In this document: positions 19,412-32,560 of the stretch, piece by piece
How the letters are laid out: every line of letters starts with the position of its first letter
Numbering within the stretch: position 1 is the stretch's first letter
Source of the DNA: Terrirhizobium terrae
Lineage (GTDB): Bacteria; Pseudomonadota; Alphaproteobacteria; Rhizobiales; Rhizobiaceae
NCBI RefSeq assembly: GCF_030323265.1
Contig: NZ_CP104992.1
Location: forward strand, 3,323,501 to 3,387,500
Direction: 5' to 3'
DNA length: 64,000 bases
Notes under the pieces: generated by a model
What the model was told of the DNA's origin: nothing
The model's database searches: none
Seen by the model: the letters and a program-made list of their open reading frames with translations, nothing else
Translations under genes and position numbers: made by a program

Positions 19412-19673
19412 ATCCGTGTAGTCGGGCTTGCGAGACGCAAACCTTAGGGGTGTGTCGGGGCGTTTAGAACGAATCGAATTGTCGCGCAAGCACCTTGATC
19501 CGCTCTCGCCCGATTTTTATTGGCGACGCCCTTTGTCACGAAAAAATCGCATGCATGTCCAAGCGTCGTCCGATTGTTATGGTTAATTTTTAACTTATTC
19601 GACGCAGCTTGGAACCGAATGGCGCCTTGCGCGATTCATGACACCGCAATGCCGTGAATGGAGGATCGGACCC

Positions 19674-19871
19674 GTGCTTATCAAATTCGTCAATGCGCTT
19701 CGCCCGGCTGCCCTGGATACGGAAGGTACGGGGACTTATCCCGACGGCCTCTTTGCCGCTGCGCTAATGCGCCAGGCTCAGGTGGAGACGAGCGGCAGCC
19801 TGCGTTCATCCTACGGGCAGGACTATCTGGCCGCTCAGAAGTTCAAGGAGCCGCCGCGCACCCATTCGTGA
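19674..19871 (+). CDS. Small hypothetical protein (GTG start)
   Basis: A 65-residue protein. I prefer the GTG at 19674 because GGAGG sits 9 bases upstream; an ATG at 19638 has no ribosome site. Sequence features: a hydrophobic start (VLIKFVNALRPAAL) and a polar C-terminus. No family recognised. Confidence 0.55.
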   Translation: MLIKFVNALRPAALDTEGTGTYPDGLFAAALMRQAQVETSGSLRSSYGQDYLAAQKFKEPPRTHS

Positions 19872-20022
19872 GGGGGCGGCGTTTGCGGATATCTACGCTG
19901 CAGAAGCAGCAGTGACTGCGTGTTTTTTCCATTGGCTGCCAACGCCCGCTTGAAACCACCGGCGCTCGCCAGTAAGACGGGCAGGTGACCCGTTGAGCAC
20001 GCAGGATTTGAGGCGCAGACCC

Positions 20023-20670
20023 ATGATAGATTTCGAGGCAGCCCGGATTAAGATGGTGGACAACCAGATCCGGACCACTGACGTAACGTCGCATTCCGTT
20101 CTGCAGGCCTTCCTGACCGTGCCGCGCGAGAAATTCGTTCCGGAGAAGGCAAAGGCGCTCGCTTACATCGACACCGATATCGAACTTGCGCCCAGCCGCT
20201 TCCTGATGGAGGCCTCGCCGCTTGCCAAGCTCTTGCAGATGGCAGCCATCACCAAGAATGACAGCGTTCTGGAAGTCGGCACCGGCACCGGTTACGTCGC
20301 GGCAGTTCTCTCGCGCATCGCAGGCTCGGTCGTCGCGCTGGAAAGCGATGCGGCACTGGCCGATGCAGCAAGCCAGAACCTCGCCGACTGTCCGAACGTC
20401 AAGGTCGTCACCGGCGACCTGGAAAAGGGCAATGCGGCTGGCGCGCCCTATGACCTCATCTTCGTCAACGGTGCCGTGGAAGAGATTCCGGCAGGGCTTC
20501 TCGATCAGCTTGCCGAAGGCGGGCGTCTGGTCGCCGTGGTCGGTTACGGCAATGCCGCACAGGCCAAGTTGCTTCTGCGCGAGCGCGGTGCAATCTCGGA
20601 AAATTCCCGCTTCAACCTGTCCGTCAAGCCGCTGCCCGGCTTCCGGAAGGTGAAGGAATTCGTATTCTGA
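20023..20670 (+). CDS. PIMT-family SAM-dependent methyltransferase
   Basis: A 215-residue paralogue of protein-L-isoaspartate O-methyltransferase. The N-terminus (MVDNQIRTTDVTSHSVLQAFLTVPREKFVP) and SAM motif I (VLEVGTGTGYVAAVLSRI) are typical. A second, canonical pcm lies at 42509, so this copy may have a different substrate. In other rhizobia this gene precedes tolC; here the next gene is popZ. Confidence 0.87.
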   Translation: MIDFEAARIKMVDNQIRTTDVTSHSVLQAFLTVPREKFVPEKAKALAYIDTDIELAPSRFLMEASPLAKLLQMAAITKNDSVLEVGTGTGYVAAVLSRIAGSVVALESDAALADAASQNLADCPNVKVVTGDLEKGNAAGAPYDLIFVNGAVEEIPAGLLDQLAEGGRLVAVVGYGNAAQAKLLLRERGAISENSRFNLSVKPLPGFRKVKEFVF

Positions 20671-20876
20671 TACGATTGCCACAGCGACAATTGCGAAGGG
20701 GCCCGCCGGCCCTTTTTGATTCTGTCTGTTGCGGTCGAGACTCACGGCGAAGCAAAATCTGTGTATCGCGCCGATTGGATCGCGGCCTCTCATTGTGTCT
20801 TGCGGTCAAGCACTTACACTACGACGAAAGACCCGGTTGTAGGGAGTCGGAAATACTCGGCAATTGCGAGGATGAA

Positions 20877-21827
20877 ATGGCTCAGCCAAATGTAGCGCGT
20901 GAACCCTCCATGGAGGAGATCCTGGCCTCGATCCGTCGGATCATCGAAAGCAACGATCCGGCAACGGACGCTGCCGGTCTGCAGTCGATGCCTGAAGCCT
21001 ACGCTGAAGACGAAATCGACGAGATCGAAGACATCAGCTTCGATCCCGAACAGGTCGCCAATGATGCGGGCATGCCGATGCCGTCGCAGGCCGCTGCTGC
21101 ACCTGATATGGTCGCGGCACCCGCTGCGGAACGGTCGCTTTCGCTGGCCGACGTCGCAGCGCGCGTCCGCGCCGCTTCAGTTCGCCAGCAGGAGGCCCAT
21201 CGCGCAGCCGGACCGCGTGCGGAAGAACCGGTCGCCCGCGCTCCAGAGCCTGTTTCCGCGCCGGCATCCGTCGTCTCGCCATTCCCGCCATTGCGTTCGA
21301 TCACACCGGAAGTTTCCGCCGATCCGGCGCCTTTGGCTATGCCCGAACTGCGCCCGGCGCTTGATGAGCCGGCAGTCAAGGCATCCGACGAGGCGCTGAA
21401 CAGTTCTCCGGCCGAGGCGCCGCGAGCGGCAGCACTGGATGAGGAGGTTCGTCCGGTCGCCGCTGAGCCTGTCCAGGCAGAGCCGGTCGCTCCGCACTTC
21501 CCTGCGCCCGAACTTGCTGCGCCTGAACTTCGCGAAGAAGGCCAGCAGGATGTATCGCGCCTGCCGGTGCAGATGGCCGCTCCGGCGGAAGCGCCGTTGG
21601 CGGGCATTGCCGGTCTCCTGTCGGAAGCTGCCGGTGCGCAGGTTGCCAAATCTTTTGGTGAGTTGGCCGACGTCTTCGATGGCCTGGAGCGTCGCTCGGT
21701 CGAGGAGATGGCGCAGGACATGCTGCGTCCGATGCTGCAGGAATGGCTGGACGACAATCTGCCGACGCTGGTGGAACGTCTCGTGCGCGAGGAAATCGAG
21801 CGCGTGGCCAGGGGCCCGCGCCGCTAA
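20877..21827 (+). CDS. popZ: Polar organising protein PopZ (DUF2497)
   Basis: A 316-residue scaffold that assembles at the cell pole and recruits chromosome and division factors. The conserved N-terminal helix (REPSMEEILASIRRIIES) and the C-terminal oligomerisation helices (DMLRPMLQEWLDDNLPTLVE) flank a long acidic, proline- and alanine-rich disordered spacer, as in PopZ. The spacer is longer than in Caulobacter, as is usual for Rhizobiales. A terminator follows. Confidence 0.88.
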   Translation: MAQPNVAREPSMEEILASIRRIIESNDPATDAAGLQSMPEAYAEDEIDEIEDISFDPEQVANDAGMPMPSQAAAAPDMVAAPAAERSLSLADVAARVRAASVRQQEAHRAAGPRAEEPVARAPEPVSAPASVVSPFPPLRSITPEVSADPAPLAMPELRPALDEPAVKASDEALNSSPAEAPRAAALDEEVRPVAAEPVQAEPVAPHFPAPELAAPELREEGQQDVSRLPVQMAAPAEAPLAGIAGLLSEAAGAQVAKSFGELADVFDGLERRSVEEMAQDMLRPMLQEWLDDNLPTLVERLVREEIERVARGPRR

Positions 21828-21853
21828 GCCGGCAGCAGGCGTCATTCGATATG

Positions 21854-21881
21854 GCCGCTCCGGCAACGGGGCGGCTTTTTT
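21854..21881 (+). terminator. Rho-independent terminator after popZ
   Basis: Stem GCCGCTCC/GGGGCGGC (one G-T pair) followed by a T run. Confidence 0.85.
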
Positions 21882-21949
21882 ATTGACTCCGTCTACCCCA
21901 TCTCTTTAACAACCCACCATCTCATTCATAAAGAAAAACGGGTCAGGAA

Positions 21950-24863
<2,914 letters not shown>

Positions 24864-24885
24864 TCAAATCAGCCCGAAAATCGAT

Positions 24886-24919
24886 ATGCCGCATCCGGTG
24901 ACGGGTGCGGCATTTTTTA
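24886..24919 (+). terminator. Rho-independent terminator after valS
   Basis: Stem ATGCCGCATCC/GGGTGCGGCAT (one mismatch-type pair) followed by TTTTTT. Confidence 0.88.
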
Positions 24920-24944
24920 TCCGCAATGCAGGCAATGATTGTCC

Positions 24945-25137
24945 ATTGTGCATCTGCACAATATTAGAAAGACGCAATGTGGCCACATTGCCACAGCCGA
25001 CAATTCCTACAATACAAAATTCTACAGCCCTATCCGATCGACATGAGATGAAGGTAATTTCATCTCATGTCGGCCGATTCTGTCCCCTTGGCTCATGGGT
25101 TTACGTAAGTTTTTGGCGATTGTGCAGTGCAATCGCC
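24945..25137. promoter_or_regulatory. Four dyad symmetries upstream of the FadL-type porin
   Basis: ATTGTGCA-TC-TGCACAAT (24945-24962), CAATGTGGCCACATTG (24975-24990), a 14-bp perfect inverted repeat with arms CGACATGAGATGAA and TTCATCTCATGTCG (25039-25072), and GGCGATTG/CAATCGCC around TGCAGTG (25115-25137). No gene lies in this 350-bp gap. The density suggests multiple operators, or a structured leader for the third dyad. Confidence 0.5.
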
Positions 25138-25212
25138 CCGACAGCCGAAAGTTGTTGTTTAGAGTGAACCATCTAAAGTGGCGCCGGTAACTTACCGGGA
25201 GTGGGAGAGAAA

Positions 25213-26439
25213 ATGGTAAAGTACATGTCGCGCGGAATTCTTGCGGTGGCGGCCGTCGGAGTTCTTCACGCACCGGCATTCGCGGGAGGGATTGAGAGAG
25301 GCGGCTATAATATCGACCTTCTGTTCGATACGTCGCGCTTTGCGGTGGATTCTGACTGCAACCTTCGTCATGCCTCAGCGCAAGCTGAAGAATGTTCAGG
25401 ACACGAGCGGCACGACTCCGGCCTCGTTGAACTTCCTCGGATACAAGTCGTCGGCTGATGACACCGAGAACTACTGGTCGCCCCGAATCGGCGCCAAAGC
25501 CGGTTATGAAGGGTTGGACTGCATGTTCGACTACTCACAACCCTATGGTGCTCATTCGAAGCCGGGCGCGAATTGGGCTGGGGCCTACCAGAACATCGAA
25601 ACCAAGATCAACAGCGACAACTATGCGCTGACCTGTTCCTACAAGTTTGATGTTGGTCCGGGCCAGTTGCGGATGATCGGTGGCGGCAACTACCTCCAGA
25701 TGGACGGCTTCAAGGAGCGCCTGCTGATAGCGCCGGAACTGATTGCTGCATCGGGGCTGAATGGTACCGGTCGTCTTGATCTTGAAGGCGACGGCTGGGG
25801 CTGGCGTGCAGGCGTTGCCTACGAAATTCCGGAATATGCGTTCCGTGCAAGCTTTGTCTACTATAGCGAAGTGAAGCTCGACGACGTGTCCGGTACCGTC
25901 GACCTGACCCAGGTGCCGAGCGCCTTAAACCCGCTTGGTGGACGTATCATTCCGGTTTACGGTTCGACGGCTATGCCGGATGCGCTTGAACTAAAGGTGC
26001 AGTCCGGTATCGCGCAGGATTGGCTCGCCTTCGGTTCGGTCAAGTGGACGGATTGGAGCCAGATCCAGACAATCCCTTCTTCAATTCCGGCACGCAGATC
26101 ACGTCGCTCGACCTCGGTTATCGTGATGGCTGGACGGTGACCGGCGGTATCGGCCACAAGTTCAATGATCAGTGGAGCGGTGCCGTCAGCGTCACCTGGG
26201 ATCGCGGCACTTCACAGGATTACGGTGCCCAGTCCGACACATGGCTGTTTACCACCGGTGTTGCCTACGCACCGACCAAGAATGTCGAGATCCGTCTTGC
26301 CGGTGTCTTAGGCTTCATGACGAGCGGTGACTCCAAGTCGATGGTGGTCGATGGCCAGACGATCGGCGACGAGGCAACCTTCAGCTACGACAACGATCTC
26401 GTCGCAGCCGTCTCGACCTCTCTCAGGGTCAAGTTCTGA
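25213..26439 (+). CDS. OmpP1/FadL family outer-membrane transporter (two frame breaks)
   Basis: A beta-barrel that imports hydrophobic compounds such as long-chain fatty acids; about 409 residues restored. It begins with a signal peptide (LAVAAVGVLHAPAFA), then the family's characteristic order of barrel strands: FVMPQRKLKN, GWGWRAGVAYEIPEYAFRASFVYYSEV, WLAFGSVKWTDWS, GYRDGWTVTGGIGHKFN, and it ends in phenylalanine (SLRVKF) as outer-membrane proteins do. The frame breaks near 25352 and 26067. GGGAG precedes the ATG at 25213. The upstream region carries several dyads, so expression is probably regulated. Confidence 0.88.
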
Positions 26440-26456
26440 CGACATTCTTCGATACG

Positions 26457-26483
26457 AAAGGCCCGGTTTCCGCCGGGCCTTTT
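26457..26483 (+). terminator. Rho-independent terminator after the FadL-type gene
   Basis: Perfect 9-bp stem AAGGCCCGG/CCGGGCCTT and a short T run. Confidence 0.85.
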
Positions 26484-26906
26484 CGCGTGTGCTGCCGGCT
26501 CTCGATTTTGTGACGATTTGGCAACACTTTTCTGTGACGGTGCTCGGGCGCCGGGCGAGCGGGGATTTTGTCCACATCCCGCCACAAACAGAGCGCAGCG
26601 ATACTGGAAATAGAAAGCGCGGCCAGCGGGGGCGGGACGTGCATGTTGGAGTAACATGGGCGGGTTTGTTGAAGATAAACGGGGCGTTAGTGTCGCCGGG
26701 CGATGGATTTCCCATCCATTTTCCGCTGTCGGCCAAGCTTTGTTGGCGGGTCCTAGTCTTGCCGAAAATGGCGTTTACAGTTTCTTCAGCCTAAAGGGAG
26801 GCAGGATGTCCGGATCGACTGGTTCGGATCTTCTTACCGCGAGGCCAAAAACCATGCCCTGATCGCTGGCCGATTGGCCACGTCACGGGTTGAAAGAAAC
26901 TGAACC

Positions 26907-27700
26907 ATGCGGAAGTCTGGCACTGGATCCATGAGAGTATTGCTTCTTGGAATGTCGCTGGCGATGCTTTGCGCCGGATCGGCACTGGCCTTTGACATCA
27001 AGGCCGGTGTGTCGAGGAATCGGGCCCCTTCGATCTCTTCAAGTTCGGCTTCAAGGCCTACAAGAACGGCCAGAAGGAAGACGCTGTCGAAGCCTATCGT
27101 TACGCTGCCGAAAAGGGCCATACCGGGTCCCGTTGGGCGCTCGCCAACATGTATGCCTATGGCGACGGCGTGGCCAAGGACGACTACGAAGCCTTCAAGA
27201 TTTATAATGAGATTGCAGCTCAAGGCGTCGAGCCGGGATCGGAGGACACTGGCTTCTTCGTCAACGCGCTGCTGTCGCTGGCAAGCTATTACAGCCACGG
27301 GATTGCCGGTAGTCCGGTGAAGGCTGATCTCTACCAGGCCCGTCAGCTTTATTTCCAGGTAGCTTCCACCTTCGGCGTTCCGGAAGCGCAATACCAACTC
27401 GCCAAGATGATGCTGTCGGGCGAGGGCGGTGGCGCCAACATCCAGCAGGCCAAGAAGTGGCTGAACCAGGCCCGCAAGAGCGGCCATCCCGGCGCCATGG
27501 CTGTGTTCGGCAACATCCTGTTTCAGGAAGGCCAGACGCAGCGCGGCCTCGCCTTCCTGACCGCGGCGCTCGATCGCTGCGTCGCCAAGGATTGCGGCTG
27601 GATGGAGCAGCTTCAGGAGCAGGCCTTCTCCATGGCCAGCGAACAGGAGCGACGCAGCGCCGTCGCCATGTCGCATCAGCTGGTCGATACGGACGACTGA
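26907..27700 (+). CDS. exoR: ExoR, periplasmic regulator of exopolysaccharide and motility (one frame break)
   Basis: ExoR binds the ExoS sensor kinase in the periplasm and holds ExoS/ChvI inactive; its loss raises succinoglycan and lowers motility in Sinorhizobium and Agrobacterium. The 264-residue product has a signal peptide ending GSALAF, then FDIKAGVS and Sel1-like repeats (AAEKGHTGSRWALANMYAYGDGVA, QLAKMMLSGEGGGANIQQAKKWLNQARKSG). One A missing near 27014 breaks the frame between GVS and ESGPFDLFKFGFKAY. Length and N-terminus match known ExoR, which favours the ATG at 26907 over that at 26931. Confidence 0.94.
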
Positions 27701-27713
27701 CGGCGAGGGAACG

Positions 27714-28063
27714 ATGGCGGTTCGACGTATCGTTCCCAATATCCAAGGCGATGATCCGGCTCGGGCGAAAGCCTTTACAGTGATCTCTTCGACCTCGAAC
27801 TCGCCATGGATCACGGCTGGATCGCGACCTTTGCCGGCGATGCGACCACCACACCGCAGATCAGCATCGCGCAGCACGCCGGTTCCGGCGCGCCTTTCGC
27901 CGACATATCCATCGAAGTCGACAATCTCGAAGATGTTCTGACGCGGGCGAAGGCGCAGAGCTATGCGATCGAATATGGGCCCACCGACGAGCCTTGGGGC
28001 GTGCGGCGGTTTTTCCTGCGCGATCCCTACGGCAGGATGATCAACGTGCTGCAGCACGTCTGA
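27714..28063 (+). CDS. VOC/glyoxalase-like protein (one frame break)
   Basis: A 116-residue single-domain vicinal-oxygen-chelate protein, the fold of glyoxalase I and bleomycin resistance proteins. The start MAVRRIVPNIQGDDPARAKAFY joins DLFDLELAMDHGWIATF after adding one T to a TTT run near 27775. The C-terminal FLRDPYGRMINVLQHV is the family's last strand. It starts 13 bases after exoR. Ligand unknown. Confidence 0.85.
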
Positions 28064-28072
28064 CGGTGCCGA

Positions 28073-28880
28073 TCAGGCGGCGAAATCGAAGATGCCGATG
28101 ACCGGAACGTGGTCGGACGGCTTTTCCCAGGCGCGCACATGCTTTTCGATCGAGGTCGCCTTCAGGCGATCCGCCGCTTCCGGCGAGAGAAGCAGGTGGT
28201 CGATGCGGATGCCGTTGTTTTTCTGCCAGGCGCCGGCCTGGTAATCCCAGAAGGAATAGAGCCGGGTCGCGTCGGTCGTGGCGCGAACGGCATCGACGAG
28301 ACCGAGGTTTTCGAGCCGTCGGAAGGCCGCACGCGTCTGCGGCAGGAAGAGCGCATCGGTTGCCCAGACGGCCGGATCGAAGCAGTCATGCGGTTCGGGA
28401 ATCACATTGTAGTCGCCGGCGAGAATCAGCGGCTCTTCCAGCTCGAGGCAGGCCTGTGCGTGGCGGCGCAGGCGCTCCATCCAGGCAAGCTTGTAGGGAT
28501 ATTTGACCGGATCGTCGGCAGGGTTGCCGTTTGGCAGATAGATAGAGGCAACGCGGATCGCGCCGCCCGGTACCGAGAAGACGCATTCGATATAGCGGGA
28601 CTGCTCGTCCACCGTACCGTCGGGCCCTTCGCCGCCGGGCAGGCCGCGCATGACCTCGTCGGGCTTGGTCTTGGACAGGATCGCCACGCCGTTGAAACCC
28701 TTCTGGCCGTGGGTTTCGACGTGGTAGCCAAGGGCTTCGATCTCGAGGCGCGGAAAACCTTCGTCGACGGATTTGATTTCCTGCAGGCAGACAATGTCTG
28801 GCGACGAGATCGGTCAGCCACTGGCGCAGGTTGTCGATGCGTGCCTTGACGCCATTGATGTTCCAGGTCGCGATCTTCAT
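28073..28880 (-). CDS. xthA: Exodeoxyribonuclease III (one frame break)
   Basis: An AP endonuclease/3'-5' exonuclease of base-excision repair, 268 residues restored. Motifs run in order: MKIATWNINGVKAR (Asn), CLQEIK (Glu metal ligand), IYLPNG (Tyr), GDYNVIPEPHD (Asp-x-Asn) and SDHVP (terminal Asp-His). A single extra base near 28800 separates the first motif from CLQEIK. The end is 9 bases from the convergent VOC gene. Confidence 0.93.
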
Positions 28881-28956
28881 GCCTTCACCCTCGCAGTCTA
28901 TCGGTCTCTTTTAGCCGATAGCGCGCGAGAGGAAAGGGAAAGATCGTCGATTGGCG

Positions 28957-29286
28957 TCAGACGGAGAAGCTGGTGCCGCAGCCGCAGCTGGCAACCGCGT
29001 TCGGGTTCTTGATCTGGAAGGACTGGCCGAGAAGGTTGTCGACGAAGTCGATCTCGGAACCCGCCATATAGATCAGCGACATGCTGTCGATCAGCACCTT
29101 GGCGTCACCGTTGGAAATGACGACATCGTCATCCGCCGGGGCTTCTGCAAGGTCGAACTTGTAGGAAAAGCCGGAACAGCCGCCGCCTTCGACGGAGACG
29201 CGAAGCGCCTGCTTGCCGGCATCGGCCGCGACGATCTGGGAGATGCGCTTGGCCGCGGCATCCGAGAGGGTTACGTTTTCAGTCAT
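28957..29286 (-). CDS. erpA: Iron-sulfur cluster insertion protein ErpA
   Basis: A 109-residue A-type carrier that delivers Fe-S clusters to apoproteins. The three conserved cysteines are present in GGCSGF and SCGCG. It lies just upstream of xthA on the same strand and is divergent from dgt. Confidence 0.93.
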   Translation of the reverse strand: MTENVTLSDAAAKRISQIVAADAGKQALRVSVEGGGCSGFSYKFDLAEAPADDDVVISNGDAKVLIDSMSLIYMAGSEIDFVDNLLGQSFQIKNPNAVASCGCGTSFSV

Positions 29287-29453
29287 GTCTTTCGTCTCCT
29301 GCCGGGTTCAAGGCCCGGTGAGTTTCGGGCGGCGCCCGGAGAACTCGAAGATTCCAATTCGTTTGTCACCGGCTTTGCGCACGGTTTCACTATAGGTATG
29401 AAGACGTGAATGGCGCGTCAATGGGCGAGCAGGGACGAAGTACAGGTGAAGGC

Positions 29454-30671
29454 ATGACAATCGATACCAGAGTGCTGGGTTTTGGCGGTGGCGAGCGGGC
29501 AGTCTATGCATCCGATCCCTGGGCTTCCCGCGGCCGAATGTTTCCCGAACAGACGAGCCTGACCCGCTCGGAATTCCAGCGCGACCGCGACCGTATCGTC
29601 CACACCACGGCGTTTCGTCGCCTGAAGCACAAGACCCAGGTCTTCATCAGCCCGGACGGCGATCACTACCGCACGCGTCTGACCCACACGATCGAGGTAG
29701 CTCAGATCGCCCGCGCCTTGGCGCGCGCGCTGAAGCTCGACGAGGATCTGGCGGAAGGCGTGGCGCTGGTCCACGACTTCGGCCATACGCCCTTCGGTCA
29801 CACGGGCGAGGACGCACTGGACGAGGTGATGAAGCCCTATGGCGGTTTCGACCACAATGCCCAGTCGCTGAGGGTCGTGACCAAGCTGGAACGCCGCTAT
29901 GCCGAGTTCGATGGTCTGAACCTCACCTGGGAGAGTCTCGAAGGTCTGGTCAAGCACAACGGCCCGCTGTTGGATAACAAGGGCGAGGGCACACATGGCC
30001 CGGTGCCGCAGCCGATCCGCGACTATTGCGAGCTGCATGACCTGGAACTGGCGAGCTTCGCCAGCTTGGAGGCGCAGGTCGCCGCCATATCCGACGACAT
30101 CGCCTACAACACCCATGACATCGACGACGGACTGCGCTCCGGCCTTCTGACCTTCGACATGCTGGAGGAGGTGCCGTTTCTGGCGGGACTGATGAAGGAG
30201 GTGCGGGATCGCTATCCGGATCTCGATCCGACCCGCTTCGCCTACGAGGTGACGCGCCGGCAGATCACCCATATGGTCGAGGATGTGATTGGCGTGGCGC
30301 AGACCAATCTCGCCGCCGTGCAGCCGGAGAGCGCTGCCGACGTGCGGGCCGCCGGCCGGGTGATCGCGACCTTCTCGCCAGAAATGGCCGAGACCGACCG
30401 GTTGATCAAGAAGCTGCTGTTCTCACGCATTTACCGCCATCCCGAAATCATGCGAATTCGCGCCGGTGCGTCGCAGATCGTCACGGATCTTTTCCAGAAG
30501 TACATGGAAGACCCGACGCTGATGCGCAGCCACTTCTGGGTCAATCACATTTCCGGGTTGAAGGAGAGCGCGCGTGCCCGGCATGTGGCCGATTATCTTG
30601 CCGGAATGACGGATACCTATGCGGTCCGCGTCCACGGCGAGTTGTTTGACCAGACTCCCGATTTGCGCTAG
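29454..30671 (+). CDS. dgt: dGTPase-like deoxynucleotide triphosphohydrolase
   Basis: A 405-residue HD-domain enzyme that hydrolyses dNTPs to nucleoside and triphosphate. Metal ligands appear in TRLTHTIEV, the HDFGHTPFGH motif, and later in DDIAYNTHDIDD. I chose the ATG at 29454 because the family begins shortly before the DPWASRGR motif and AGGTGAAGG precedes this codon; two ATGs lie upstream in frame. argS follows on the same strand after 64 bases. Confidence 0.93.
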   Translation: MTIDTRVLGFGGGERAVYASDPWASRGRMFPEQTSLTRSEFQRDRDRIVHTTAFRRLKHKTQVFISPDGDHYRTRLTHTIEVAQIARALARALKLDEDLAEGVALVHDFGHTPFGHTGEDALDEVMKPYGGFDHNAQSLRVVTKLERRYAEFDGLNLTWESLEGLVKHNGPLLDNKGEGTHGPVPQPIRDYCELHDLELASFASLEAQVAAISDDIAYNTHDIDDGLRSGLLTFDMLEEVPFLAGLMKEVRDRYPDLDPTRFAYEVTRRQITHMVEDVIGVAQTNLAAVQPESAADVRAAGRVIATFSPEMAETDRLIKKLLFSRIYRHPEIMRIRAGASQIVTDLFQKYMEDPTLMRSHFWVNHISGLKESARARHVADYLAGMTDTYAVRVHGELFDQTPDLR

Positions 30672-30735
30672 GGCCTCCACCCAATATCAACGGCTTTCCA
30701 AGGGTTCGCGCGATGAAACGCGCGGGTGATAAGAC

Positions 30736-32495
30736 ATGAATTTGTTCGCCGACTTCGATCAGAGAATTAAGAATGCGCTCGAAACACTTGATATCATCAA
30801 GGAAAAGCGCAGTGAGATCGATTTCGGACGATTGACGGTCGAGCCGCCACGCGACCAGAGCCATGGCGATGTCGCGACCAATGCGGCGATGGTTCTGGCA
30901 AAGCCACTCGGCACCAATCCGCGCGCTCTGGCGGACCTGATTTCGGCCGCCCTTCGCGACGATCCCGATGTCAGCGAAGTCTCCGTCGCCGGCCCGGGCT
31001 TTATCAATGTCCGGCTCTCGACCGGCTACTGGCAGCGCCTCCTGGCCGTGATGATCGCCGAAGGCACTGACTATGGTCGCTCCAAGATCGGCGCCGGCCT
31101 GAAGGCCAATGTCGAATATGTCTCGGCCAACCCGACCGGCCCGATGCACGTCGGCCATTGCCGCGGCGCCGTTGTCGGCGACGCTCTGGCCAACCTCATG
31201 GCCTTTGCCGGTTATGACATCACCAAGGAATATTACATCAACGATGCGGGCGGCCAGATCGATGTGCTCGCACGCTCCGTCTTCCTGCGTTACCGCGAAG
31301 CGCTCGGCGAGAATATCGGCGAGATCCCGGCTGGTCTCTATCCGGGCGACTATCTCGTGCCGGTCGGCAAGGCACTGGCGGACGAATACGGTCCGCGCCT
31401 GCACAACATGCCGGAAGAAGACTGGATGCCGATCGTCAAGGAGCAAGCGGTCGCAGCGATGATGGTGATGATCCGGGAGGATCTGAATGCCCTCAACGTC
31501 CATCACGACGTGTTCTTCTCCGAACGCACGCTGCATGCCGACGGCGCCAAGCAGATCCGCGCCGCGATCAATGATCTGACCTTCAAGGGCCATGTCTACA
31601 AGGGCAAGCTGCCGCCGCCGAAGGGCCAGTTGCCGGAAGACTGGGAAGACCGCGACCAGACGCTGTTCCGCTCGACCGAAGTCGGTGACGATATCGACCG
31701 TCCGCTGATCAAGTCGGACGGCAGCTATACCTACTTTGCCGCTGACGTCGCCTACTTCAAGGAGAAGTATGACCGCGGCTTCGACGAGATGATCTATGTG
31801 CTCGGTGCCGACCATGGTGGCTATGTGAAGCGCCTCGAGGCCGTCGCGCGCGCCGTGTCCGACGGCAAGGCGAAGCTTACGGTTCTGCTGTGCCAGCTCG
31901 TGAAGCTCTATCGCGACGGCGAGCCGGTGAAGATGTCGAAGCGTTCCGGCGATTTCGTCACCCTGCGCGAAGTGGTAGACGAAGTCGGAAGTGATTCGGT
32001 TCGCTTCATGATGCTCTACCGCAAGAATTCCGAGCCGCTAGACTTCGATTTTGCCAAGGTTACCGAGCAGTCGAAGGATAACCCGGTGTTTTACGTGCAG
32101 TATGCTCACGCCCGCTGCATGTCCGTCTTCCGCCAGGCGAAGGACGCTTTCCCGGATCTCGACCTCGATTCTGCTCGATCTTGCCTCGACTGTCGGCCAA
32201 ATCACTGATTCTGAACGAGCTTCAGCTTGTCGCGAAGCTTGCCGAATATCCGCGTTTGATCGAAAGCGCAGCGCTCTCCCAGGAGCCGCATCGCGTTGTA
32301 TTTTATCTGTATGACCTCGCAAGTTCCTTCCATGCGCATTGGAATAAAGGTAAAGAACAACCGGAATTACGCTTTGTTAACGATAAAAACCGAGAATTGA
32401 GCATTGCCAGACTTGGGCTGGTGCGTGCTGTCGCTTGTGTTTTGAGGTCTGGCCTCGCTATTGCAGGCACTGCTGCACCGGAAGAAATGCGGTAA
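30736..32495 (+). CDS. argS: Arginyl-tRNA synthetase (two frame breaks near the C-terminus)
   Basis: Charges tRNA-Arg; about 586 residues. It has the N-terminal additional domain, the class I HIGH equivalent in SANPTGPMHVGHCRGA, the KMSKRSGDFVTL loop, and the C-terminal DALR domain (AHARCMSVFRQA ... LSIARLGLVRAVACVL). Two close indels, near 32172 and 32212, displace about 13 residues (LDLASTVGQITD reads in a third frame). The rest is uninterrupted. Confidence 0.95.
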
Positions 32496-32560
32496 ATTAC
32501 GCCAACATTTCCCCATATTGCTCTGGCAGAGCGTAGCAATGTAGGTGAGTGGACGAGGCA

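Noticed and set aside
26834..28057. A 407-codon minus-strand frame
   Set aside because: Antisense to exoR and the VOC gene, which both match known families.
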